From an uncultured bacterium (GTDB taxonomy: Bacteria > Verrucomicrobiota > Lentisphaeria > Victivallales > UBA1829), in contig CACYZF010000012.1 in the NCBI GenBank assembly GCA_902778895.1, forward strand, positions 1 to 64,000: 64,000 bases of DNA, read 5' to 3'. The position numbers and the translations under genes are program-made. Positions 41,321 to 49,256 of the stretch are shown here, piece after piece (position 1 is the first letter of the stretch; each line of letters opens with the position of its first letter). The notes under the pieces are model-generated. The model made no database searches. It was given only the letters and a program-made list of their open reading frames with translations, and was not told the DNA's origin.

Positions 41321-42379
41321 ATGAAGAAAGATGACCATCATTTAACAGATCAGTCCAAAAAAGGGGAATCGTTATCTTCCCGCAGGACATATACCACATC
41401 TCCCCGATATCAGCAGATGGCTCGCATGAACCGCATTGTTTCTTTGCTGAAGATGAACAACTGCCCGACAGCCAGAAAGATTGCGGACGAGCTCAGCGAC
41501 CTGGAGGTTGCATCCGGGAAGGTAATTCATAAGAACTACAGCATTCGGACAATATACCGTGATATAGACGCGCTCAGGAACGAATTCCATTGCCCGATCC
41601 TGTTCGACCGGGCTACTGACACATACCGTCTTGAGGATACGAAGTGGGAATTCAACTGGCCGTCCTATCTTTCGGAAGAGGCTTCCTTCGCGCTCATCAT
41701 AGGAAGTCATGTGGCCGAGGAGATTATTCCGAACCCTTTGCGTGCGCGCATAAAGAAATCTGTAGATGAACTCTTAAAGAGAAGCAATACGGGATTCATC
41801 GGAAATGCAAATCTGAAGTCACTGAAGATTTTTGCCGGTGGAGGAGAACCGGAAAACAAGGGCGTCTTTTCCGTAATCTTTGATTCCTGGCGAACGCATC
41901 GGAGCGTAAAGATTGTGTACGACAACCAGAAGGGGAGCATTTCCGAGCGAGTTGTAGACCCGCATGTTCTGTATTATCATCTGCGTGAATGGCGCATCAA
42001 GGCGTTCTGCCACAAAAGCAATGATGATCGCGTGTTCGTAATCAACCGAATCCGGAATGCTTGGCAGTTGAATGAAACGTTTATGCCGAACAAAAAAACA
42101 ATCGATTCCGTCACGGCGGATCACCTCTCCAGCTACGAAAAGCTGAAAGACGTGAAGATAAAGCTCACCGGGGACGCCGTGAAGTTTGCAAAAGTAAACC
42201 ACATGCATTCCAAGCAGAAAATCAAGAACGGCGTTCTCTTCATCCCGGAGGTCTCGTTCGAGGTTGCCGTACCGTGGATTTTGGCTCAGGGAGGACAGGC
42301 ATCCGTAATTGAGCCTGCAGAGTTGAAGAAGCGAGTACGGGAAGTGGCTCAGGCGGTCATTGACGGCAACTCGGACTGA
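41321..42379 (+). CDS. WYL-domain transcriptional regulator
   Basis: 352 residues. Residues about 33-100 are a winged HTH (MNRIVSLLKMNNCPTARKIA, YSIRTIYRDIDALRNEF), and 170-240 a WYL-type sensor domain (VKIVYDNQKGSISERVVDPH, REWRIKAFCHKSNDDRVFVI). WYL proteins often repress phage or defence genes and sense nucleic-acid ligands. Placed divergently from the methyltransferase/structural operon, it is the best candidate for the lysogeny regulator. There is no CI-like repressor nearby. Confidence 0.8.
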   Translation: MKKDDHHLTDQSKKGESLSSRRTYTTSPRYQQMARMNRIVSLLKMNNCPTARKIADELSDLEVASGKVIHKNYSIRTIYRDIDALRNEFHCPILFDRATDTYRLEDTKWEFNWPSYLSEEASFALIIGSHVAEEIIPNPLRARIKKSVDELLKRSNTGFIGNANLKSLKIFAGGGEPENKGVFSVIFDSWRTHRSVKIVYDNQKGSISERVVDPHVLYYHLREWRIKAFCHKSNDDRVFVINRIRNAWQLNETFMPNKKTIDSVTADHLSSYEKLKDVKIKLTGDAVKFAKVNHMHSKQKIKNGVLFIPEVSFEVAVPWILAQGGQASVIEPAELKKRVREVAQAVIDGNSD

Positions 42380-42529
42380 TCTCATCCTGCCCGAATGAAC
42401 ATCTCCTCCTGTACCGGCAAGGTATGGGGGGATCTTTTTTACCTGTCGGGGTGATTTCCGCCTCAAATATCTTCGATTGGGGCGAATCAATCTTTTTTTT
42501 GGACTTTTTTTAGTTTAGCCCCCTAAAAC

Positions 42530-42570
42530 TGACCACGGATGTCATAGGGGCGTGCTATATTATACTCGTT
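42530..42570 (+). promoter_or_regulatory. Promoter/operator region of the 42.6-43.7 kb genes
   Basis: Inverted repeat CCCCTA-19-TAGGGG directly upstream of an extended -10 element TGCTATATT, followed about 90 bases later by the first gene. The inverted repeat could be bound by the WYL protein. The remainder of the gap 42380-42646 holds a weak terminator-like GATT-GGGGCG-AATC with a U-run near 42475-42500. Confidence 0.5.
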
Positions 42571-42646
42571 GATTCGGATGCCACGGAATCACGGAGGTTC
42601 CGATCCGATCCGCAAAACAACGCATCACTCAAATCGGAGACACAAC

Positions 42647-42766
42647 ATGAAAGAAAAAACGATCACCGCCTTGCGCTGTATGTTCGACCTGCCCCAAAAC
42701 GACCCCGTCTTCTTCTTTGTCTGGGGCATTTCTCTGGCCGTCATGCTCAAACTCGCCTGCGCATGA
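42647..42766 (+). CDS. 39-residue membrane peptide
   Basis: Starts MKEKTITALRCMFDLPQNDP and ends in one hydrophobic helix (VFFFVWGISLAVMLKLACA). A GGAGA ribosome-binding site precedes it. First of the small early genes after the WYL regulator. Unknown function. Confidence 0.45.
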   Translation: MKEKTITALRCMFDLPQNDPVFFFVWGISLAVMLKLACA

Positions 42767-42785
42767 ACTTAGGAACGGAAGAACT

Positions 42786-43151
42786 ATGAACTACGACAAA
42801 CTCATTTACAGGAAAACAACCCAACCGGAAATCGTCCTGACGGTCGACTTCGGCGGCATCGGCGAACTGACGGTGGCATCCGAATCTGCCGGAGAAGTCA
42901 CCTGGCGTCGCCTTACAACGCCGGTCAGGGACGTTCTACAGGCAAAGCTTGCCGCCTGCGGGTTCGATTCCTGGCAGTCCGAAGACACTTCGCCAGTGTG
43001 CTGGGGACTTGAACTGTTCCACAACGGACAACTCGCGAAACGAATCTGCGGATGCAATGCAGTGCCGGAAATGATTCGGTCGCTTCTGGAATTCTGTACG
43101 GCCCTTGCCGAAAACCGCTCCAAACGCAGAATCGCACAACCAACAATCTGA
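42786..43151 (+). CDS. Unknown small phage protein
   Basis: 121 residues starting MNYDKLIYRKTTQPEIVLTV. Beta-rich N-terminus, central WRRLTTPVRDVLQAKLAACG, and a Cys in CGCNAV. No family recognised. Separated by 19 bases from the exonuclease gene. Confidence 0.55.
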   Translation: MNYDKLIYRKTTQPEIVLTVDFGGIGELTVASESAGEVTWRRLTTPVRDVLQAKLAACGFDSWQSEDTSPVCWGLELFHNGQLAKRICGCNAVPEMIRSLLEFCTALAENRSKRRIAQPTI

Positions 43152-43170
43152 ACACAAAAGGAAACACACC

Positions 43171-43731
43171 ATGAAAATTTTCGCAGCAATTGATCTCGAA
43201 ACCACCGGTCTCAATCCCGCCAGCAACGAAGTTCTCGAAATCGCCATTGTTCCGCTCAATCCGGATTTCACCATCTCCACGGACATCCCGGAATTCTCCT
43301 GCAGGGTTCGCGCGGAACACCCCGAACGCATCGAGCAGCAGGCAATGGGCGTCAATGGTCTTGACCCGAACGAAGGAGAATCTCTCGCCGAAGTCCAGTA
43401 TGCCCTCATGGAGTGGGTTGCCGAGAACGGGATCGAAAGCATTACGCCCCTTGCCCACAACCTTGCTTTCGACATGTCGTTCATGAAGGCGGCCTTCCCG
43501 GATTTTTCCAGAATCTTTTCACACCATGGACGCGACAGCATGCGTCTGGCGTACATCCTCAACGATGTCCTGCGCGCACGCGGAGACGAAGAGATGTTCT
43601 CCAGCGGATCGCTCAAGTCGGTCAAGACCGTTCTCGACATCGAAGGCGAAGTCCAGCACCACGCTCTGGAAGATGCGCGGGATGCCGCACACGCATATCG
43701 GAAGATGATCGCCATGCTGGACATGGCATAA
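43171..43731 (+). CDS. DEDDh 3'-5' exonuclease (DnaQ-like)
   Basis: 186 residues. Exo I is AAIDLETTGLNPASN (residues about 5-18), Exo II HNLAFDMSFM and Exo III HHALEDARDAAHAY, so all acidic residues and the His are present. It would degrade single strands or proofread. Ribosome-binding site AAAGGAAA. Confidence 0.85.
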   Translation: MKIFAAIDLETTGLNPASNEVLEIAIVPLNPDFTISTDIPEFSCRVRAEHPERIEQQAMGVNGLDPNEGESLAEVQYALMEWVAENGIESITPLAHNLAFDMSFMKAAFPDFSRIFSHHGRDSMRLAYILNDVLRARGDEEMFSSGSLKSVKTVLDIEGEVQHHALEDARDAAHAYRKMIAMLDMA

Positions 43732-43756
43732 CCCGCCAAAACAGGACACACAGACG

Positions 43757-44176
43757 ATGAGAAAAATCAAGAGCCGTATTGCCGAACTGGAGCTGGACGA
43801 AAAAGCCGTTACCACAAGTGCTCTTCTTCGCCGAGACATCGCTTATTCACACCGTTGGAAAAATGGGGAACACGATTTTCTTAATTCTTTATGGGATGCG
43901 ATGGAGAATGGTCAGCCGAAGCTGGCATATGCATACTATAGCGCAATATCAAATGGCATCTTTTGTGACTCCATAAGGATTTGCAACTATCGGGAAGCAA
44001 TCTGGCGCGCCATAAAAGAAATCAAAGCGGGGATGCCCGGTGAAGACATTGTCGCTCATCTGGAGTCTACGCTGGACGAAATGAAGGACGGAATCGAAGT
44101 GTTCGATATTTCCGAAGAGGAATTCGAGAGAAGACATCCATCTCCGTCACACCTAGATTCAACGATTGACAATTAA
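43757..44176 (+). CDS. Unknown phage protein
   Basis: 139 residues starting MRKIKSRIAELELDEKAVTT. Helical, with LRRDIAYSHRWKNGEHDFLN and an acidic end. No family recognised. Follows the exonuclease by 26 bases and is probably cotranscribed. Confidence 0.55.
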   Translation: MRKIKSRIAELELDEKAVTTSALLRRDIAYSHRWKNGEHDFLNSLWDAMENGQPKLAYAYYSAISNGIFCDSIRICNYREAIWRAIKEIKAGMPGEDIVAHLESTLDEMKDGIEVFDISEEEFERRHPSPSHLDSTIDN

Positions 44177-44286
44177 CGCAGTGTTCGTTTTTAATGTGAC
44201 GGACAGAAAGCCTCCTGCCGTCACACAGAAGTAATAAAGGCTCTTCCTCTCGCGTCATTGCGCGGGGGGCAAGGAAATGATGTAAT

Positions 44287-45474
44287 ATGCGCGCATACAG
44301 TGCATCAACAGTTATTCGCCGGACATCCAATGCCATTCTGAAATCCTTTTTTGAACACGAAAAGTGTATGACTTCCGTTGATTTCGAGAGGGACAAGCTC
44401 TATGAAATCCAGGAGGCGTTCCGTCTCTTAAAGGAATCCGATCGGATGCGGGTCGAATCAATCATGAGAAACGTTTTTGTCTTTGCCAACGGCGGGACCG
44501 CAACATCGCGCCTCTTTGCAGAGGTAAACAACTATGAGCTCGAAGCAGAATGCAAAATCATTACCGACCCGTCAGCATCGGAAAAGAGTCTGTACGACAA
44601 AGTGTTCATGGTCTATTTGAATTATCCGGACATTTGGAAGAAGGCATGTTTTTTCATCGAGGCAGATATGATGCAGAATCGCTTTTGGACCCGTTATGCC
44701 AATCTGCCGAACATGCATCCTCGCACCGACAAGCCCTCCCTTGATGCTTTTGGCAAGGCCATTTCCGATTTTTTCTGGAAAAAGCAAATCCGCGGAAACA
44801 AGTTTCATGTGCAATACGAACAGCGCTCCGAGAAAGAACACTACTACCTCGTTTTCCTGAGCGACTTTTCCAACACATACGATGTCTTCGAACCCGATAA
44901 CGACGAAATGGTTTCCCGTTCCGAATCCCGGACACTCAGTATGGCTATTGTCTTCGACGAAGAGAGACATACTTTGGAAATCAATGCGCATGGCGGGCGC
45001 GAAGTTTATGATACCGTAGCCTTGTTGTTTTCCAGCATCATTCTTGTTTCGGAACTGAATATGCAGCAAACGATTATAAGCAATTATCAGCTTGATCAGC
45101 TCCTGCTCCCCGAAAACAAGTTGATGCCGATACCGGAATGCGGTGTCATGAGCGTCAGGATAGCAAGCATGAAAATCACCTACAACAGAGGAAACAAGAG
45201 GAGACAACATGTGATCAACCTCAATTCAACGGATGACAGTCTATATGAGGAGATCTCGATGTTTTCCGAAGACAAGAACGTTTCAAATATCCACATCCGT
45301 TTTGTGGATATCATTCTGGGGGTTCTTTTGAATGGGATCATGACGGAAATGAGCATTAAAGTCTTCGAAAAATCCTGTGACCTCAGAAGCGCCAGCGATG
45401 AACTTCGCTTAATCGGAAACAACTACATTCAAAAGGTCGGTATCGATGAACAGCAGTACCTCAACCTCTTTTAA
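44287..45474 (+). CDS. Unknown protein, first of an overlapping pair
   Basis: 395 residues starting MRAYSASTVIRRTSNAILKS; AAGGAA lies about 12 bases upstream. It shows mixed helix-strand structure with no motif I can tie to a nuclease, ATPase or protease. Its 3' end overlaps the next gene by 29 bases, which implies translational coupling and a shared function. Together the two genes form a self-contained two-gene cassette within the phage control region, a place where defence or superinfection genes are commonly carried. Confidence 0.55.
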   Translation: MRAYSASTVIRRTSNAILKSFFEHEKCMTSVDFERDKLYEIQEAFRLLKESDRMRVESIMRNVFVFANGGTATSRLFAEVNNYELEAECKIITDPSASEKSLYDKVFMVYLNYPDIWKKACFFIEADMMQNRFWTRYANLPNMHPRTDKPSLDAFGKAISDFFWKKQIRGNKFHVQYEQRSEKEHYYLVFLSDFSNTYDVFEPDNDEMVSRSESRTLSMAIVFDEERHTLEINAHGGREVYDTVALLFSSIILVSELNMQQTIISNYQLDQLLLPENKLMPIPECGVMSVRIASMKITYNRGNKRRQHVINLNSTDDSLYEEISMFSEDKNVSNIHIRFVDIILGVLLNGIMTEMSIKVFEKSCDLRSASDELRLIGNNYIQKVGIDEQQYLNLF

Positions 45475-46432
45475 CAAATTCCTTCAGATGGGATCCGTCA
45501 TCGGGGATGCGGAATTGGACGAAGCGGAAATCGCATCCCTCAAATGGAACATTCCCCGCTATCAGCAGCTTGGCTTGCTTGTTCCGGCATCGCCTCCGCA
45601 TGAAATATACTGCGAGACCTGCGACGAAATGGCAAAAATCTTTTATTTTAATGGGACGGCCCAGGCCGCTTGTCCCAAATGCGGAATCTACACCCCTCCA
45701 AGGTACCAGTTAAACCTTTGGCGGGTCTGCTACAAGCCCGTCATTCAATCGCTTTATACCGGACTGGGATGCACGGAATCGACCGATCTCATTATCCCGA
45801 ATGTGCTCTGGAAACTTGGTCGTTGCGGAGTAGCGGGGCAATCACGCCTCGTCTATGTCGCACGGGGGATCAATAATCCCAAGACAAACGCCTCAATTAT
45901 AGGGAATCTTCCCAATAACAGGACCTTCCTTCTTTTGGTGTTTGGGAATCTGCCGCAGAAAAACGCGTGTCCTGATTTTGAAGCAGACAGAGTCTTCTCC
46001 ATCAATTCGCTCGTGTCTCTTGGGGAAGACGGCCTGCATACCGACACTGCTCCCATCAGAGAGACTTTGGAGCTTTTGCTTAAAACGGCCCTGCCGAAAG
46101 TCAGAGGTCCGGGGAAGAATGCAAAAATCGGCGACGTTCAGATTAAAATCCGGGATCGTCTGGAAGCTCATATCATTGGTGAGTACGACAGAATGGAAAC
46201 ATGTGAACGACTTGATATGCAATACGAGTTCAAAACCCTGTTGCAGAAGGATTTTGTGAAAATGCTTCAGGTCAACAAGGTTATGGTTCACCGCGCCATC
46301 AGAGAAGACCCGTATGTAAATGATCTTTTTAAGGCTTCTCAGGACTTTGACCTGATGTGCGCCACGGCAAGACACCTCCTAAAAGAAGAACAAAAAGCAC
46401 TGGGGAAGAGACCGAAACCTCAAGCATCATAA
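45446..46432 (+). CDS. Unknown zinc-ribbon protein, second of an overlapping pair
   Basis: 328 residues starting MNSSTSTSFNKFLQMGSVIG. Residues about 54-80 hold a zinc ribbon: IYCETCDEMAKIFYF followed by CPKCGIYTP. The rest is mixed, with a basic C-terminus (KEEQKALGKRPKPQAS). A DNA- or RNA-binding adaptor is likely. No catalytic motif is seen. A terminator (46459-46494) follows. Confidence 0.55.
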   Translation: MNSSTSTSFNKFLQMGSVIGDAELDEAEIASLKWNIPRYQQLGLLVPASPPHEIYCETCDEMAKIFYFNGTAQAACPKCGIYTPPRYQLNLWRVCYKPVIQSLYTGLGCTESTDLIIPNVLWKLGRCGVAGQSRLVYVARGINNPKTNASIIGNLPNNRTFLLLVFGNLPQKNACPDFEADRVFSINSLVSLGEDGLHTDTAPIRETLELLLKTALPKVRGPGKNAKIGDVQIKIRDRLEAHIIGEYDRMETCERLDMQYEFKTLLQKDFVKMLQVNKVMVHRAIREDPYVNDLFKASQDFDLMCATARHLLKEEQKALGKRPKPQAS

Positions 46433-46458
46433 GATGATGTTTCCCCCGATTAATTCAG

Positions 46459-46494
46459 CCATCTGAAGTCAAAATCTTTGGGTGGCTCTTTTTT
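46459..46494 (+). terminator. Terminator of the two-gene unknown cassette
   Basis: AGCCA...TGGCT stem around a long loop, followed by CTTTTTTG, 27 bases after the stop codon. The stem is weak. Confidence 0.5.
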
Positions 46495-46514
46495 GTCTGT
46501 ATCGTCTCCTGTCA

Positions 46515-46649
46515 GTTACAATTTGGTCTCCTCCGACCCTTTTTGTAACTGCGGACGGGTGCCGGTTACAATTTGGCCCCCTCCGACCCTTTTTGTAACT
46601 GCGGACGGGCGTTGGTTACAATTAGATCCCCTCCGACCCTTTTTGTAAC
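46515..46649 (+). repeat. Three 35-bp units at exactly 50-bp period
   Basis: GTTACAATTTGG...CCTCCGACCC...TTTTTGTAAC starts at 46515, 46565 and 46615. Each unit has GTTACAA/TTGTAAC inverted ends, separated by 15-bp spacers (GCGGACGGG). A fourth related dyad lies at 46736-46773. The gap 46433-46919 contains these, two terminators and nothing that looks coding. Confidence 0.75.
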
Positions 46650-46735
46650 TTATACCTCCACAGACGTACTTTTTGATATCCGATGCTTGTTGATTGGTCG
46701 CTCATCATATCCGACAGCCCCATCTAAAAAGCCGC

Positions 46736-46782
46736 GAGTTACAATTTGCCGGTTATGCCCCAAACTGTAACTCCTTTTTTTT
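46736..46782 (+). terminator. Dyad-terminator with the GTTACAATTTG motif
   Basis: GAGTTACA / TGTAACTC stem with an inner TTTG/CAAA pairing, followed by CTTTTTTTT. It shares GTTACAATTTG with the three repeats. Confidence 0.6.
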
Positions 46783-46919
46783 CGCTGACAATCAGTGTTC
46801 AGGACCCCAGTTTATAGCGGTTTTTGAGGCTGTTTTGGCGGTTTTTGGTGAAACTCCCGATTCCACTTGCGTAAAGCTCCCGCATGGTGCGGAAGCGAGA
46901 ACCAAGTTGGAGAAAAACC

Positions 46920-47504
46920 ATGTCCGACAAAACACACAAAAAGTCCGAGACCCAACAAGTCTGCCCCACCGTATCCAATCCCATCACCGAAGAAGTCCGT
47001 TCGCTCATCGAAGTCTTTGCATGCGAAACAATCCGTTTCTGCGGATTCAGCAAGTCTGACATTGATGACCTGAGCCAGTTTTATTCTTTGGCCGTAGTTG
47101 ATGCCTTTCCCCGCTATGACAGCGACAAAGGCAACTACCTTGCCTTTGTCAGAGGCATCCTCTTCCGGGCTAAAAACAACATCTACCGCACAAGAATCCG
47201 TAAGGGAACGGATTGCTGCAATGTTGCGATTGATAATCTCCCGGAGGAATCCCCTTTTTTCATTGATGAATATACTCTTCCTCCAGATCTGCAGCTCGAA
47301 AGGAAAGAGAGGGTTGAACAGATCAATAAGACGTTCGAGGGCCTTGATCCGCTCCAGAAGAAAGTCTGTATCCTCTTTGCAAAAAAAAGAAACTATTCAG
47401 ACATCATGCGTCAGCTGAACATCCCCAAATCAATGTTCTACCGCCAGATTATGCCCGAAATCAGAAAAAAATTCAGGAAATTTGTCCGGGACACCGAGTT
47501 TTGA
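46920..47504 (+). CDS. ECF-like sigma factor
   Basis: 194 residues starting MSDKTHKKSETQQVCPTVSN. The sigma-2 region reads DIDDLSQFYSLAVVDAF then YDSDKGNYLAFVRGILFRAK; the sigma-4 region reads LDPLQKKVCILFAKKRNYSD and IMRQLNIPKSMFYRQI. A phage-borne alternative sigma could direct RNA polymerase to phage-specific promoters; a candidate site starts two bases after its own stop codon. Confidence 0.8.
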   Translation: MSDKTHKKSETQQVCPTVSNPITEEVRSLIEVFACETIRFCGFSKSDIDDLSQFYSLAVVDAFPRYDSDKGNYLAFVRGILFRAKNNIYRTRIRKGTDCCNVAIDNLPEESPFFIDEYTLPPDLQLERKERVEQINKTFEGLDPLQKKVCILFAKKRNYSDIMRQLNIPKSMFYRQIMPEIRKKFRKFVRDTEF

Positions 47505-47505
47505 T

Positions 47506-47546
47506 GTGCAACTTATGCCAAAACGGTAAAGAAGTACTTGGAGACA
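47506..47546 (+). promoter_or_regulatory. Shared control element, rightward copy
   Basis: GTGCAACTT-N4-CAAAACGG...TACTTGGAGACA, the plus-strand copy of 41090-41130, beginning two bases after the sigma stop and ending 37 bases before the first early gene. GCAACTT resembles a -35 of ECF promoters. Confidence 0.7.
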
Positions 47547-47583
47547 CTCCATTTTCGCCCAACAGAAACACAAGAGGCAACAA

Positions 47584-48390
47584 ATGACGAATACTGACTT
47601 CATCATCCACGAACCGGCGGAAAGCTACCACTTCCGCAGCCGCAGCGGCGAATACATGTCGAGCCATCTTCTGGCCGACTTCCGTGAGAGCCCCGCGCTC
47701 TACTATAAGGAAATCTCCGGGCAGATCGACCCGAAAGAATCCGTCGCTTTCACCCTCGGACGCGCCGCGCACGCCCTGATCCTCGAAGGCCGCCATGCCT
47801 TTGACCGCGACTACATCGTCTGCAACGGCCCCGTCAATCCCCGCACAGGGGAGCCCTTCGGCAAGACCACCAAGGCGTATGCCGACTGGTTGGAGGAACA
47901 GGACCGCGAGGTCATCTCCGAGAAGGATTTCGGCTTCATCATGAAACTGCAGGCGGCTGTCTGCGTCCACCCCGAAGCCGTGAAGCTCCTCGCGAACGGC
48001 GAGGCCGAAGGCGTCGTCCGTGCATCCTGCAACGGTGTCCCGTGCCAGGTTCGGCTGGATTGGTTCAATCCGGACTACGGCATCGTCGACCTCAAAACCT
48101 GCGATGCTCTTCGCTGGTTCGAGTCCGACTGCCGCCGCTTCGGTTACATCCACCAGATGGCTTTCTACCGCATGGTCATCCGCGCCGTTTCCGGCACGGA
48201 CTACCCCGTCTACATGATCGCAGTAGAGAAGAACGAGCCGTTCTCCGCTGGCGTCTGGAAGCTGACCGACGAGGTTCTCGACCTCGCCGAGAAGACGAAC
48301 AAGGCCGCGTTGAACCGTTACCGCGAATGCGACAACTCCGGCATCTGGCCGACTGGCTTCGAAGAAATCCGCATCATCGACACCCTTTAA
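47584..48390 (+). CDS. RecE-like PD-(D/E)XK exonuclease
   Basis: 268 residues starting MTNTDFIIHEPAESYHFRSR. The family pattern is visible in the N-terminal HLLADFRESPALYYKE, TLGRAAHALILEG, and the catalytic VRLDWFNPDYGIVDLKTCD near residue 160, ending in a Tyr/Arg helix. RecE/exonuclease VIII-like proteins resect DNA for recombination with an annealing protein; the downstream Sak4-like ATPase and DUF669 protein fit that role. First gene of the early operon. Confidence 0.8.
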   Translation: MTNTDFIIHEPAESYHFRSRSGEYMSSHLLADFRESPALYYKEISGQIDPKESVAFTLGRAAHALILEGRHAFDRDYIVCNGPVNPRTGEPFGKTTKAYADWLEEQDREVISEKDFGFIMKLQAAVCVHPEAVKLLANGEAEGVVRASCNGVPCQVRLDWFNPDYGIVDLKTCDALRWFESDCRRFGYIHQMAFYRMVIRAVSGTDYPVYMIAVEKNEPFSAGVWKLTDEVLDLAEKTNKAALNRYRECDNSGIWPTGFEEIRIIDTL

Positions 48391-48434
48391 TTCCATTCAA
48401 CACAATACCAAACAAAGCAAAGGAGAAATCCACC

Positions 48435-49256
48435 ATGAACAAAATCGCTACCCCCAAAATCGTCGTCAAGCTCGTCACCGTCACCCCTGAAATGGCCCTC
48501 GAAATGCTTGAGAAGAACACCATGAACCGGAACATCGACCAGAAGCGCGTCGACCAGTACGCCCAGGACATGAGATGCGGACGCTGGCAGATGAACGGCA
48601 CGACCATCGTCTTTGCCGATGACGGAACGCTCCTTGACGGTCAGCACCGTCTCTGGGCTGTTGTCGAAGCCAAGGTTTCTGTTCAGCTCCTCATCGTCTA
48701 CAATGCAGACAAAGACAGCATCGTCACGTTCGACATCGGCAAGACCCGCACGGCGAGCAACATCATGCAGATCGAACGTTCGGCGCACTCCGTCACTGCC
48801 GCGACGCTGACGAAGCTTCTCTGGCTCCACGATTTCGTTGACTGCAACCTCTCCCCAAAAACCTGCCAGAGGGACGTCAGCAACAACGATCTCCGCGAGT
48901 TCTACAACGAACGCAAGGACATGATCGAACTGGCTGCCGACGTTGCAGAACACGGCGGACACCACTTCGTGAAGTCCCACATGGCGCTCGCCTACTGCGT
49001 CATCGGCAAGAACACCGCCTATCGCTACAAGCTGAAAGCTTTCTTCGACACGCTCAAAACCGGCTCCGATATCGGCATGAAACACCCGATTATGACACTC
49101 CGCAACAGACTGTTTGAAAATCGCCTTGGCGTTCGGTCCCTCTCCGTTCAGGAAACCCTCGCCGCCTACATCCGCGTCTGGAACGCCTACGTCCGCGGCA
49201 ACGACCTGACCGTCATCCGCTGGAACGCCAGCGAGCCGATTCCGGAGGTGCTCTGA
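48435..49256 (+). CDS. ParB/Srx-like protein A1
   Basis: 273 residues starting MNKIATPKIVVKLVTVTPEM. Residues about 30-75 hold RVDQYAQDMRCGRWQMNGTT and DGTLLDGQHRLWAVVEA, the ParB/sulfiredoxin nucleotide-binding motif with a GQHR core. The C-terminal half is helical. Related to 50883-51209. ParB-like domains in phage early operons may be CTP-dependent DNA-binding, nuclease or antirestriction proteins; I cannot choose between these. Confidence 0.7.
   Translation: MNKIATPKIVVKLVTVTPEMALEMLEKNTMNRNIDQKRVDQYAQDMRCGRWQMNGTTIVFADDGTLLDGQHRLWAVVEAKVSVQLLIVYNADKDSIVTFDIGKTRTASNIMQIERSAHSVTAATLTKLLWLHDFVDCNLSPKTCQRDVSNNDLREFYNERKDMIELAADVAEHGGHHFVKSHMALAYCVIGKNTAYRYKLKAFFDTLKTGSDIGMKHPIMTLRNRLFENRLGVRSLSVQETLAAYIRVWNAYVRGNDLTVIRWNASEPIPEVL

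Noticed and set aside
46515-46649. CRISPR-like array of 35-bp repeats
   Set aside because: Only three units, spacers of 15 bp that are nearly identical to each other, and no cas genes.
47473-48396. 307-codon minus-strand frame opposite the RecE-like gene
   Set aside because: Shadow of the PD-(D/E)XK gene with no independent support.
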